From assembly GCF_900111945.1 (NCBI RefSeq), contig NZ_FOYO01000001.1, positions 1,371,751 through 1,435,750 on the forward strand: a stretch of DNA of 64,000 nucleotides. The letters run 5' to 3'. Under the pieces are notes generated by a model, which saw only the letters and a list, made by a program, of their open reading frames with translations, did not search any database and was not told the origin of the DNA. Shown here in pieces: positions 54,134-62,721 of the stretch. The DNA is from Litoreibacter janthinus (GTDB lineage Bacteria > Pseudomonadota > Alphaproteobacteria > Rhodobacterales > Rhodobacteraceae). Each line of letters opens with the position of its first letter. Positions within the stretch are counted from its first letter, which is position 1. A program made the position numbers and the translations under genes.

Positions 54134-54982
54134 ATGAAGCGCCTTGCCATTCTTTTCCTGTTTGTCCCCTCGCTTGCGTCTGCCGATTGCGTGGTTCTTT
54201 TGCATGGCCTCGCGCGCAGCAATTTTTCACTCTCGGTGATGGAGCAGAGTTTGCAGGCCAATGGCTATCAAACTGTTAACCCGTCCTACCCATCTACGAC
54301 CGAGACGATCCGCGATTTGGCCTTCGAGACCATTCCTGCCGCGATTTCGGAATGCGACGCCAACACACCGATCCATATCGTGACCCATTCCATGGGCGGT
54401 ATCCTTGTGCGGCAATGGCTGAAGGAAAACGATCTGCCCTCATTGGGGCGCGTCGTTATGTTGGCGCCGCCCAACAAAGGGTCGGAGCTGGTGGATCAGT
54501 TGAGTTCCTGGGAGCCGTTTGAGTGGGTCAATGGACCCGCAGGTGCCCAGCTTCACACTGGGCCGACGTCTGTTCCCAATTCGCTCGGGCCTGTAGATTT
54601 TCCGCTTGGTGTCATCGCGGGGACGCAAACGCTAAATCCGTTCTATTCCATTCTGATTGATGGCGAAGATGACGGGAAAGTTTCTGTGGAAAGCACCAAA
54701 GTGGATGGCATGGCCGATCATATCATCCTGCCTGTGACCCACACATTCATGATGAACGGTCCGGTCGTCGTGGCGCAAACAATCCGCTTTCTGGAAAACG
54801 GCGCTTTCGACCATACGCTGACTTTCACCGACGTTGTGGCCGAGGTTGCGGAAGAGGTTGGTGAAACGGTTGTCGAGGTTGCCGGCGAGGTCGGGGATGC
54901 TGTGTCAGAAGCTGCCAGCGAAGTTGGCAACGCGGTTACGGAAACCGTAGAGCAAACGTTGGGCGCAGACAGTTCTGACTGA
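54134..54982 (+). CDS. Secreted alpha/beta-hydrolase (lipase-like) with an 11-residue-repeat tail
   Basis: A 282-residue protein. A signal peptide ([17 protein letters not shown]) precedes the lipase core: [14 protein letters not shown] (oxyanion region), nucleophile S86 in [14 protein letters not shown], and a His near residue 203 (VTHTFMM). The last 45 residues form consecutive 11-residue repeats (see the repeat entry). The function is probably hydrolysis of an ester or lipid in the periplasm. A GTG three codons upstream is an alternative start. The gene abuts convergent purK with no spacer. Confidence 0.82.
   Translation: MKRLAILFLFVPSLASADCVVLLHGLARSNFSLSVMEQSLQANGYQTVNPSYPSTTETIRDLAFETIPAAISECDANTPIHIVTHSMGGILVRQWLKENDLPSLGRVVMLAPPNKGSELVDQLSSWEPFEWVNGPAGAQLHTGPTSVPNSLGPVDFPLGVIAGTQTLNPFYSILIDGEDDGKVSVESTKVDGMADHIILPVTHTFMMNGPVVVAQTIRFLENGAFDHTLTFTDVVAEVAEEVGETVVEVAGEVGDAVSEAASEVGNAVTETVEQTLGADSSD
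54845..54964 (+). repeat. Tandem 11-residue repeats in the hydrolase C-terminus
   Basis: The translated units are [33 protein letters not shown] and a partial TVEQTLG (residues 238-277). The period is exactly 11 with valine and glycine at fixed positions, an amphipathic helix pattern like apolipoprotein or LEA-type repeats that bind membranes. Confidence 0.75.
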
Positions 54983-56056
54983 TTAGCCCTTTGGGCTGAT
55001 GCGGTTGATATGCCCCATTTTTCGGCCTGCCTTGGCGTCCGCTTTGCCGTAAAGATGCAGGCCCACATTTGGGTCCGCCGACAAATCCCCGATCCGGTCC
55101 ATATCTGCACCAATCAGGTTTTCCATAACGACGTCCGCATGACGTCCGCCATCGCCCAACGGCCAGCCAGCTACGGCACGAATGTGTTGCTCGAACTGGT
55201 CGATCAGGCAGCCGTTCTGGGTCCAGTGGCCGGAGTTATGCACGCGCGGCGCAATTTCATTCACGATTAGCCCCGACGGGGTGACGAAGAGCTCAACCCC
55301 GAGGACGCCAACATAGTCCAGCGCATTAAGCACGCGCCCCGCAATCAGGACGGCATCCGTGCGTAATGCGGCGGACACAGAGGCCGGAACGGTGGTGGTG
55401 TGCAGGATGCCGTCGCGGTGGACGTTTTCACCGGGATCGAAGCAGGCGACCTGACCGTCGGCGGCTCTGGCGCCGATGACAGAAATCTCGCAGGAGAAGT
55501 CCACAAAGCCTTCCAGCACAGCCTCGGCACCTTTCATGGCAGCGAAGGCGTCCGCGGCATCGTCCGGTGAGCGCAAGCGTGCCTGACCTTTCCCATCATA
55601 CCCAAGCGTGCGGGTCTTCAAGATTGAGGGCGCGCCGATTTGGGCCACGGCCTTGTGCATGTCATCAAGGCTGCTGACCCCCATGAACGGAGCGACTTTA
55701 AGGCCGATGTCCTGAAGGAAGGCCTTTTCTGTCAGGCGGTCTTGGCTCACGGTTAGGGCGCGTCGATTGGGACGCACTTCACACAAGGCTTCCAACTGGT
55801 CGAGTGCCGAGGCGGGGATGTTCTCGAACTCATACGTGATGACATCCACCGCTTCACCAAACTTGGCCAAGGCGTCGCGGTCGTCATAGCTGGCTTGAAG
55901 GTGGTAGTTCGCCACATGGGACGCAGGGCAATCTCCACCCGGTTCGAAAATGCAGGTTTTGAAACCAAGGCGGGACGCCGCGACAGACAGCATCCGACCC
56001 AGTTGGCCGCCGCCCAGAATTCCGATCGTCGAGCCGGTTGGCAGTGGCTTAGTCAT
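54983..56056 (-). CDS. purK: 5-(carboxyamino)imidazole ribonucleotide synthase
   Basis: A 357-residue ATP-grasp enzyme of purine synthesis that makes N5-CAIR. It starts [20 protein letters not shown]; other parts are [36 protein letters not shown] and [20 protein letters not shown]. The start at 56056 overlaps the end of purE by 8 bases. The longer upstream frame lies in purE and is not real. Confidence 0.95.
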   Translation of the reverse strand: MTKPLPTGSTIGILGGGQLGRMLSVAASRLGFKTCIFEPGGDCPASHVANYHLQASYDDRDALAKFGEAVDVITYEFENIPASALDQLEALCEVRPNRRALTVSQDRLTEKAFLQDIGLKVAPFMGVSSLDDMHKAVAQIGAPSILKTRTLGYDGKGQARLRSPDDAADAFAAMKGAEAVLEGFVDFSCEISVIGARAADGQVACFDPGENVHRDGILHTTTVPASVSAALRTDAVLIAGRVLNALDYVGVLGVELFVTPSGLIVNEIAPRVHNSGHWTQNGCLIDQFEQHIRAVAGWPLGDGGRHADVVMENLIGADMDRIGDLSADPNVGLHLYGKADAKAGRKMGHINRISPKG

Positions 56057-56543
56057 CGCTTGGCTCCAGCGGGATAGACGCCGACAACTCCGCGCGCCAT
56101 TTGTCCAACCGCGCCGCAAGCTCAGGATCGTTCAGGGCAAGAATTCCAGCGGCCAACAAGCCGGCGTTTGCGGCGCCAGCGGCTCCGATTGCCATAGTCG
56201 CCACGGGAAAGCCGCGCGGCATTTGCAGGATTGAATACAAGCTATCGACACCTGACAATGCTTTGGTTTGAACAGGGACACCGATGACCGGAATGCGCGT
56301 TTTCGACGCCATCATACCGGGCAAATGGGCAGCACCGCCCGCACCCGCGATGATGACTTGCAAGCCGCGATCTGCGGCGGTTTTGCCGTAGTCCCAAAGA
56401 CGGTCCGGCGTACGGTGCGCAGATACGATCTTGGCCTCGTAGGGGATGGCGAGCGCGACCAACATGTCGGCTGCTTCCTTCATCGTCGGCCAATCGGACT
56501 GGCTGCCCATAATTATACCTACGGGAACTTTGGGATCGGTCAT
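56049..56543 (-). CDS. purE: 5-(carboxyamino)imidazole ribonucleotide mutase
   Basis: A 164-residue enzyme converting N5-CAIR to CAIR. The family core is [53 protein letters not shown] and [17 protein letters not shown] text (read as [20 protein letters not shown]). It leads the purE-purK pair. Confidence 0.96.
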   Translation of the reverse strand: MTDPKVPVGIIMGSQSDWPTMKEAADMLVALAIPYEAKIVSAHRTPDRLWDYGKTAADRGLQVIIAGAGGAAHLPGMMASKTRIPVIGVPVQTKALSGVDSLYSILQMPRGFPVATMAIGAAGAANAGLLAAGILALNDPELAARLDKWRAELSASIPLEPSDD

Positions 56544-56600
56544 GATGGGGCTGCCTTCAGGATGCCAATTTGAAGCCGTCCTTATAACGGCTCGACTGCG

Positions 56601-56801
56601 TCACGCAATAATATCTGGGGTTAGCTCGTCGTCGAGCGCCGCGATGCGATCCTTAAGGGACAGTTTTTGCTTTTTGAGACGTCGCAAGGTGAGCTGATCC
56701 GGCGCAGATTTTTCTTGGAGGGCTGCAATAGCCTCATCCAGGTCCCGATGCTCGCGTTTGAGGACCTCTAATTTGACGCGCAGAACGTCATTCTTGCTCA
56801 T
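56601..56801 (-). CDS. DUF465 family small coiled-coil protein
   Basis: A 66-residue charged helical protein, with LKREHRDLDEAIAALQEKSA and LRRLKKQKLSLKDRIAALDD, matching the DUF465/YdcH type. No strong ribosome-binding site is seen for the ATG at 56801 or a GTG at 56819. Function unknown. Confidence 0.82.
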   Translation of the reverse strand: MSKNDVLRVKLEVLKREHRDLDEAIAALQEKSAPDQLTLRRLKKQKLSLKDRIAALDDELTPDIIA

Positions 56802-56899
56802 GTTTTCGGATGATTTCACGGGGTTAGGGGCCTTGTTGTGCAGCTAGGCCCAATTTGGGCATGCAAACCACTTCTGTCCAGTGTTTCACGCCGATTGGT

Positions 56900-56928
56900 C
56901 TTGATTCATACCACGTGAAGCCCCATTT
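56900..56928 (+). promoter_or_regulatory. Sigma-32 (RpoH) type promoter of hsp20
   Basis: CTTGATT at 56900-56906, a 14-base spacer and CCCCATTT at 56921-56928. This matches the heat-shock form CTTGAAA-N13-15-CCCCATNT at all but two -35 positions. It lies 64 bases upstream of the hsp20 start codon. An rpoH gene is present at 27777. Confidence 0.65.
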
Positions 56929-56992
56929 TTAGTTTGTGGCTGCCTACGGGGGCCTCACTTCGCAAAGTCGCTTAACCGTTTAGGACTGTGCC

Positions 56993-57403
56993 ATGACAAA
57001 ACTGACCTTGGGCTCGCACCCTTTTTTGCTGGGATTTGACCAGCTAGAGCGATTGGTGGAACGCACTGCCAAATCGGAAAATGGCTACCCGCCGTTCAAT
57101 ATCGAGCAATCCGCAGACAATGCTTACCGCATCACGCTCGCCGTGGCTGGGTTTAGCGAAGAGGATCTGTCGATCACCGTCGAAGACCGCCAACTGATTG
57201 TGCGCGGCAGGCAGGCTGACCCGGGTGAAGATCGCATCTTCCTCCATCGCGGGATCGCTGCGCGCCAGTTCCAGAAAGCCTTCGTGCTTGCGGATGGCGT
57301 GGAAGTGGCCGGGGCCAATACCGAGAACGGGTTGCTCCACGTGGATTTGAAGCGCGCCGTTCCCGAGACGATCGTGCAGACGATCAAGATCAACAAAGGA
57401 TAA
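56993..57403 (+). CDS. Small heat-shock protein (Hsp20/IbpA-like)
   Basis: A 136-residue chaperone with an alpha-crystallin domain: PPFNIEQSADNAYRITLAVA, FSEEDLSITVEDRQLIVRGR and the near-C-terminal GLLHVDLKRAVPE (equivalent of the GVL motif). It prevents aggregation of unfolded proteins. A heat-shock-type promoter precedes it, and the DUF1150 gene follows after 5 bases. Confidence 0.93.
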   Translation: MTKLTLGSHPFLLGFDQLERLVERTAKSENGYPPFNIEQSADNAYRITLAVAGFSEEDLSITVEDRQLIVRGRQADPGEDRIFLHRGIAARQFQKAFVLADGVEVAGANTENGLLHVDLKRAVPETIVQTIKINKG

Positions 57404-57408
57404 CTGTC

Positions 57409-57639
57409 ATGGACACAAAAATTGACCTGAAGGCACTGGGTGACGCAGACCGGATCGTTTATGTGCGCTCCGTGGATTTCGCGGACCTGCCGCAAGAGGT
57501 GCAGTCGGAAATGCCGGATGTAGATCACCTTTATGCTGTCCACTCCCCCGATGGGGAACGCCTGGCCTTGGTGAAAGACCGCGAGATGGCTTTCATGCTC
57601 GCCCGCCAGAATGATTTCATGCCTGTAGCGGTGCATTAA
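57409..57639 (+). CDS. DUF1150 family protein
   Basis: A 76-residue protein (RIVYVRSVDFADLPQEVQSE, HSPDGERLALVKDREMAFML) of the DUF1150 family, commonly downstream of a small heat-shock gene in Rhodobacterales. The end has ARQNDFMPVAVH. Function unknown; shared heat-shock control is likely. Confidence 0.88.
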   Translation: MDTKIDLKALGDADRIVYVRSVDFADLPQEVQSEMPDVDHLYAVHSPDGERLALVKDREMAFMLARQNDFMPVAVH

Positions 57640-57684
57640 GCCGCAAGGCACACCGCGACGCGCAGCTTGAGACGCACAACAAAA

Positions 57685-57710
57685 AAAGGGCTCCCGGTTG
57701 GGAGCCCTTT
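57685..57710. terminator. Bidirectional intrinsic terminator
   Basis: AAAGGGCTCCC-GGTT-GGGAGCCCTTT: an 11-bp stem with a 4-base loop. A-run upstream and T-run downstream give tails on both strands. It serves both the hsp20-DUF1150 unit (+) and the sat/cysC gene (-). Confidence 0.9.
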
Positions 57711-57731
57711 TCGTTTGGATATGGTCTGCGC

Positions 57732-59804
57732 TTAAGCCTTGATCAAGCCCATCGATTCCAGCTTCAGGATCACCTGATGGGCGCAGTTATCGACTTCCAC
57801 GTTCTCGGTTTCGACCGACAACTCTGGGTTTTCAGGGACATCGTAAGGGTCGGAGATACCTGTGAATTCTTTGATCTTGCCCTCGCGTGCCAGCTTGTAC
57901 AGGCCCTTGCGGTCACGGCGTTCACATTCCTCGATCGAGGTCGCGACATGGACCTCGATAAAGGCGCCGAACGCTTCGATATCTTCGCGCACTGCGCGGC
58001 GCGTGGTTGCATAGGGCGCAATCGGCGCACAGATCGCGATTCCGCCGTTCTTGGTGATCTCGGACGCGACATATCCGATGCGGCGAATGTTGAGGTCGCG
58101 GTGCTCCTTCGAGAAACCCAGCTCGGATGACAGGTTTTTACGAACGATGTCACCATCTAGCAGCGTGACCGGACGGCCACCCATTTCCATCAGCTTGACC
58201 ATCAACGCGTTGGCGATGGTGGATTTGCCGGAGCCAGAAAAACCGGTGAAGAACACAGTGAAGCCTTGGCTCGCACGTGGTGGGCGGGACCTGCGCAGCT
58301 CTTCCACAACCTGCGGGAAGGAGAACCATTCTGGAATGTCGAGGCCTTCGGACAGACGGCGCCGCAATTCGGTGCCAGAGATGTTGAGGACCGTTACGTT
58401 GTCTTTGTCGTCAATCTCGTCAGCGGGTTCATACTGGGCGCGGTCCTGTACATAAACCATGTGCTTAAAGTCGACCATTTCGATGCCCATTTCTTCCTGA
58501 TGCTCGCGAAAGAGGTCCTGAGCGTCATACGGGCCGTAGAAATCTTCGCCCGCCGAGTTCGCACCGGGGCCTGCGTGGTCGCGACCAACGATGAAGTGGG
58601 TGCAGCCGTGGTTCTTACGGATCAGGCCATGCCAAACAGCCTCACGTGGTCCAGCCATGCGCATGGCAAGGTTCAGAAGGCTCATGGAGGTGGTCGAGGA
58701 CGGATACTGATCCAGAACTGCTTCGTAGCATCGAACGCGGGTAAAGTGGTCGATGTCGCCCGGCTTGGTCATGCCGACGACAGGGTGGATCAACAGGTTG
58801 GCTTGGGCCTCTTTCGCGGCGCGGAACGTCAGTTCCTGGTGCGCGCGGTGCAGCGGGTTGCGCGTCTGGAACGCGACCACTTTGCGCCAGCCCATCTTGC
58901 GGAAATAGGCACGCAATTCGTTGGGTGTATCACGGCGCCCGCGGAAATCGTAGTGAACCGGTTGCTGGATGCCAGTGATCGGACCGCCGAGATATATTTT
59001 GCCCGCCTGGTTGTGCAGGTAGTTAACTGCAGGGTGGGCTTGGTCGTCGGCGCCAAAGACCATTTCGGCTTCGCGTGCCTTGTTTGGCGTCCATTTGTCG
59101 GTGATGGACATCATCGCGAGGATGACGCCTTCCTGATCGCGCAACGCAATGTCTTGCCCGACTTCGACGGAATTTGCGAAGTCGTCGCCTACATCCAGTG
59201 TAATCGGCATTGGCCAAAGCTCGCCCGAGGCGAGGCGCATGGTTTCGACGACGCTGTTGTAGTCTTTTTCAGACAAGAAGCCCTTCAGCGGATTGAAGCC
59301 GCCATTCATCAGCAATTCCAGGTCACAGATTTGGCGCGGGGTCAGGTCCCAAGAGGTCAGGTCCGCAGCTTCCATTTTCATCTTTTGGGCGCTGTCATAG
59401 GACACGAAGAGTTCTGGGATTGGAGTTAGGTCGTTATTCATATGTCTGGTCCTGTCACTTAGGGGAGAAAGGCTTGTCTTGGTGCCGGTTAATTCGGCGT
59501 GAAGGGCGTCGTATTCGGTGAGCTTTCGTTGGAGAAAAGCGTTGATCAGTTGGTTCTTCTTTGAGGCTCCGCGCTGTGTGAGGGCGTAGGCGAAGCGTTG
59601 GCGCTTGTCGGGGCTGTCACGCTCTCCGACTTTGACGAGGCCCGCATCAGCGGCCGCCCGCAACAATGAATTCAGCCGTCCAAGCGACACCCCCAAGGCA
59701 GTTGCCGTTGCGCGCTGGGATGCTTCCGGCGCCAGATCAAGCTGGCGCAGAAGTCTGAAGAGCAGGTCTTCGTCATCCAGTGCGGGTTTGGTGTGCAGGG
59801 GCAT
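57732..59804 (-). CDS. MarR-EPS domain fused to ATP sulfurylase and APS kinase
   Basis: One 690-residue open frame. Residues about 9-105 match the MarR_EPS winged helix (LLFRLLRQLDLAPEASQRAT, LNSLLRAAADAGLVKVGERD, NAFLQRKLTEYDALHAEL). Residues from M122 are a complete bifunctional enzyme: ATP sulfurylase (QTRNPLHRAHQELTFRAAKE, VGRDHAGPGANSAGEDFYGP) and APS kinase (FTGFSGSGKSTIANALMVKL). This is the normal length when started at 59441, where an ATG follows AGGA. The MarR part is usually a separate gene. A C4 run at 59462-59465 could explain the fusion by one extra base. The enzyme activates sulfate to PAPS. Confidence 0.85.
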   Translation of the reverse strand: MPLHTKPALDDEDLLFRLLRQLDLAPEASQRATATALGVSLGRLNSLLRAAADAGLVKVGERDSPDKRQRFAYALTQRGASKKNQLINAFLQRKLTEYDALHAELTGTKTSLSPLSDRTRHMNNDLTPIPELFVSYDSAQKMKMEAADLTSWDLTPRQICDLELLMNGGFNPLKGFLSEKDYNSVVETMRLASGELWPMPITLDVGDDFANSVEVGQDIALRDQEGVILAMMSITDKWTPNKAREAEMVFGADDQAHPAVNYLHNQAGKIYLGGPITGIQQPVHYDFRGRRDTPNELRAYFRKMGWRKVVAFQTRNPLHRAHQELTFRAAKEAQANLLIHPVVGMTKPGDIDHFTRVRCYEAVLDQYPSSTTSMSLLNLAMRMAGPREAVWHGLIRKNHGCTHFIVGRDHAGPGANSAGEDFYGPYDAQDLFREHQEEMGIEMVDFKHMVYVQDRAQYEPADEIDDKDNVTVLNISGTELRRRLSEGLDIPEWFSFPQVVEELRRSRPPRASQGFTVFFTGFSGSGKSTIANALMVKLMEMGGRPVTLLDGDIVRKNLSSELGFSKEHRDLNIRRIGYVASEITKNGGIAICAPIAPYATTRRAVREDIEAFGAFIEVHVATSIEECERRDRKGLYKLAREGKIKEFTGISDPYDVPENPELSVETENVEVDNCAHQVILKLESMGLIKA
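59462..59465 (-). other. C4 run joining the MarR and sulfurylase frames
   Basis: In the minus strand the codons here are TCT-CCC-CTA-AGT-GAC. If the C4 were C3, the frame would read TCT-CCC-TAA and stop. That would end the MarR protein at about 114 residues and leave a separate sulfurylase gene starting at 59441. Confidence 0.5.
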
Positions 59805-59905
59805 TGTTCGCGGCTTTATGTTTGTTCACGGATGAACGCATCGCAGAAAGCGTGATAAATTCAAGGGTGTTTTTCGGGGGAAAACATCGCGCTTTATCCC
59901 GCAGC

Positions 59906-59930
59906 AAAAAGGCAACACGATTGTGCTGCC
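59906..59930 (-). terminator. Intrinsic terminator of trxB
   Basis: On the minus strand GGCAGCAC-AATC-GTGTTGCC (8-bp stem, one G-U) is followed by TTTTT. It lies 62 bases after the trxB stop and before the fused sulfurylase gene. Confidence 0.8.
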
Positions 59931-59991
59931 TTCACTGCCCACCTGGGGCTGCCAATTTTTACTTAACTTCTGGCCTTGCCCGCCAGGATGT

Positions 59992-60933
59992 TCAGGCCTC
60001 TTCAGCCAGGAACCGCTCGGCCTCAAGAGCAGCCATGCACCCCATTCCTGCGCTTGTTACAGCTTGGCGATACTTGTGATCGGTCAGGTCGCCTGCCGCG
60101 AAAATTCCCGGTATCGAAGTTTCGGTGCTGTCCGGTTTTGTCACCACGTAGCCGCCCATATGGGTTTCCAGCACGTCTTTCACCAATTCATTCGATGGCG
60201 CGTGGCCGATTGCGATGAACACGCCTTTGCACGCGATGTCGGTAATCTTGCCGGTTTTTGTGTGTTTGACCTTCACGCCTTCGACGCTCAGCGGCGCTTC
60301 CGTGCCGGTAACCTCAACCAGTTCGTGGAACCACAAGGTTTCGATCTTCGGGTTCTTTTCCAAACGGTTGATTAGGATTCTCTCGGCGCGCAACTCGTCG
60401 CGGCGGTGGATCAGCGTCACTTTGGAGGCGAAGTTGGTCAGGAAGAGGGCTTCCTCGACGGCAGTGTTGCCGCCGCCGACAACGACGATTTCCTGACCGC
60501 GATAGAAGAAGCCGTCACAGGTGGCGCAAGCCGAAACGCCGAAACCTTTGAACTTTTCCTCGGTTTCAAGCCCAAGCCATTTGGCACGCGCGCCGGTGGC
60601 GAGGATAACCGCGTCGGCAGTATAGAGTGTCCCGCTGTCACCTGTGGCCTTGAAGGGGCGGGACGAGGTGTCGAGGGTCGTGATGATGTCGCTGATGATC
60701 TCGCAGCCCATCGCCTTTGCGTGGTCTTGCATACGGATCATCAGGTCAGGGCCTTGTACTTCCGTGTCGCCGGGCCAGTTTTCAACTTCGGTGGTGGTGG
60801 TCAACTGACCGCCTGGCTCGATGCCTTGGACCAAGATCGGTTCCAGCATAGCGCGCGACGCGTAAACGCCAGCGGTATAGCCTGCGGGTCCAGAGCCGAT
60901 GATCAGAACTTTGGTGTGGCGCGAGTCGGACAT
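59992..60933 (-). CDS. trxB: Thioredoxin reductase
   Basis: A 313-residue flavoenzyme reducing thioredoxin with NADPH. FAD loop: VLIIGSGPAGYTAGVYASRA. Redox motif: SACATCDGFFYRGQEIVVVG with the CATC pair. C-terminal FAD site: GIFAAGDLTDHKYRQAVTSA. The ATG at 60933 follows AAAGG. It is divergent from an Lrp-family gene with 172 bases between them. Confidence 0.96.
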   Translation of the reverse strand: MSDSRHTKVLIIGSGPAGYTAGVYASRAMLEPILVQGIEPGGQLTTTTEVENWPGDTEVQGPDLMIRMQDHAKAMGCEIISDIITTLDTSSRPFKATGDSGTLYTADAVILATGARAKWLGLETEEKFKGFGVSACATCDGFFYRGQEIVVVGGGNTAVEEALFLTNFASKVTLIHRRDELRAERILINRLEKNPKIETLWFHELVEVTGTEAPLSVEGVKVKHTKTGKITDIACKGVFIAIGHAPSNELVKDVLETHMGGYVVTKPDSTETSIPGIFAAGDLTDHKYRQAVTSAGMGCMAALEAERFLAEEA

Positions 60934-60975
60934 TGCGAAACCTTTCGGCAATTTTTTGCAGTTGGCCCCATATAA

Positions 60976-61073
60976 TTGCGCGGGCTCGCAAGCGAAAGGG
61001 GGGCGCGGCTGATTTGCAGATCATTTAATATGTTGCGCGCGCTTGAAATATTATTGCGCGTGAACCTTGCGCG
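60976..61073. repeat. Four copies of TTGCGCG between trxB and lrp
   Basis: TTGCGCG occurs on the plus strand at 60976-60982, 61033-61039, 61054-61060 and 61067-61073, all in the divergent intergenic region. The second and third are 21 bases apart (two helical turns). Candidate binding sites for the adjacent Lrp-type regulator; inferred from position only. Confidence 0.5.
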
Positions 61074-61105
61074 GAGTAAGACAAATCAAAACAGGGGAGA
61101 CTGTC

Positions 61106-61606
61106 GTGGCCGTGTCAAAACTCGACGAAATTGATCGCAAGATTCTAGCCGAGCTTCAGGCGGACGGACGCATGACCAATGTCGAATTGGCCAAGCGTGT
61201 CGGGATTTCGGCCCCGCCCTGCTTGCGGCGCGTCCGCACGCTTGAGGAATCGGGCTATATTCGCGGATACCACGCCGACGTCGAGGGCCGCGCACTGGGG
61301 TTCGAAGTGAAGGTCTTTGCAATGGTCGGCCTGCAAAGCCAAGCTGAGGCCGATCTATCGGCTTTCGAGACCCGCTGTCGCAACTGGCCGCTGGTTCGGG
61401 AATGCCACATGCTTAACGGCGAGGTGGACTTCATCCTGAAATGCGTCGCACCCGACCTAAGCAGCTTTCAGAGTTTCCTGACCGAGGAGCTGACGTCAGC
61501 CGACAACGTGGCCAGCGTTAAAACCTCGCTCGTTATCAGGGTTGCCAAAGACGACCCCGGTGTTCCGTTCGAGATTGTGGAAGAACGCTTGTCCCAGATC
61601 GCCTAA
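61106..61606 (+). CDS. lrp: Lrp/AsnC family transcriptional regulator
   Basis: A 166-residue regulator. The GTG start at 61106 follows GGGGAG, and gives the family start KLDEIDRKILAELQADGRMT. The winged-helix part continues LAKRVGISAPPCLRRVRTLE. The C-terminal RAM/ligand domain has LGFEVKVFAMVGLQSQAEAD and GEVDFILKCVAPDL. It is divergent from trxB, a conserved neighbour in Rhodobacterales, and ends sharing CTAA with the Hint gene. The regulated genes are not known from this sequence. Confidence 0.93.
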   Translation: MAVSKLDEIDRKILAELQADGRMTNVELAKRVGISAPPCLRRVRTLEESGYIRGYHADVEGRALGFEVKVFAMVGLQSQAEADLSAFETRCRNWPLVRECHMLNGEVDFILKCVAPDLSSFQSFLTEELTSADNVASVKTSLVIRVAKDDPGVPFEIVEERLSQIA

Positions 61607-62391
61607 GAACCGCCTCGCAGCGCCTTAACTTCAAAAGTTGTCAGGCGGTTGATTAATTGCGTGCCAAAGAAATCAAGGTTTCTTGCCTGAGGAAACAGGC
61701 GCAGCAATGAATATAGCATTTCGTCGTCCAGCAACGCTTCGGAGTGTGGTCCGGGATGAAAGCTTTCCATTTCGATGCCGTTGACCTTGATCGTCGCCTG
61801 ACGATCGAACCCGAGATTATACACGGTAACAGGCGACGCCGGTTGGACCGAAAAGACACTGATACCGTCTTCAAAGGCGCGGACTGGTGCGAAGGCGATG
61901 TCTACCCCAAAGAGTGACCGGCATTTTGCATGTCTCAGCAAGATATGGGCGCGCGGTGCCAAGAGCAGATCCTGCGAAGGCTTTGCCAGCCCAAACGCCT
62001 CTGCGGTAACGCGCAAGAGTGCGCCACGATCTGCGGTCTGGGCTTCGCGCAGCGACATCTCGTACGACCCGATCCATTGTAGCGGGATCGCACCGTACTC
62101 GGACGACAAGATGCGCATTCCAGGTGTCAGGTCTTCTACTGCGACGGGGCCGTTATCCGTGGATACGATCGCGCCCCGCGCCATGTTGGCGCATGCGCTT
62201 TCGATTGCTGGCAGGGCAGGGGCCACAACGGTGTCATATCGGGCGTTTCCGTCCGGCGTGAGCCACGCGATGTTATAAGGGCGGGACATTGCGCGCGTTC
62301 GCGGCTGGGCGGCCGCACGATACACAATGGAGTGACCGATGCCAACTTGGGAAGGTGCGAGGTGGGAGGGGACATTCGGGTTATAGGTCAT
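61603..62391 (-). CDS. Hint_2 (hedgehog/intein-type) domain protein
   Basis: A 262-residue protein with the Hint_2 domain at about residues 65-235: SACANMARGAIVSTDNGPVA, LLLAPRAHILLRHAKCRSLF, VYNLGFDRQATIKVNGIEME and SFHPG. In typical members the domain starts with a Cys two residues before a GT turn. Here that slot, by alignment to CFxxGT, is N69, with a Cys at position 67, so self-cleavage is doubtful. The start at 62391 follows an AAGGGACG site. Secretion signal not seen. Function unknown. Confidence 0.8.
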   Translation of the reverse strand: MTYNPNVPSHLAPSQVGIGHSIVYRAAAQPRTRAMSRPYNIAWLTPDGNARYDTVVAPALPAIESACANMARGAIVSTDNGPVAVEDLTPGMRILSSEYGAIPLQWIGSYEMSLREAQTADRGALLRVTAEAFGLAKPSQDLLLAPRAHILLRHAKCRSLFGVDIAFAPVRAFEDGISVFSVQPASPVTVYNLGFDRQATIKVNGIEMESFHPGPHSEALLDDEMLYSLLRLFPQARNLDFFGTQLINRLTTFEVKALRGGS

Positions 62392-62721
62392 GCGTCGTCC
62401 CTTTTCAGGTCTTGGCGTGACTGCGTCGGTCCCCACCGGCGCGCAGAACTGCTGGTTGATAATCTGCTAACAATGGCCCGCTGAGCGCCACAAAGTCAAA
62501 TTTTCGGGCCTAGTCGCGGCTTGCAGGTGGACAATGCAGTGTTTGCAGATGGCATCGTTTCTGACTTTTGAGAAAGCCTGCCACAATTGGAAAGCTGTGT
62601 CGCGCATCGTGGGGAATGGACAGTGGCGAATCGGTCTGTCACAATCAACCTGACACCAATGAGACCCGTTAAAATGAGGCGCGCGGTGCAGGTCACGAGC
62701 AAGGATCACATACTCAAGGTC
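62392..62721. other. Divergent intergenic region upstream of the Hint and sulfotransferase genes
   Basis: About 330 bases with AT-rich patches. An antisense frame covering part of it has no recognisable protein features. No RNA or clear promoter was identified; it presumably holds promoters for the two divergent genes. Confidence 0.5.

Noticed and set aside
58266..59429. 387-residue open frame opposite the sulfurylase
   Set aside because: Antisense shadow of a certain gene; no start context or domain.
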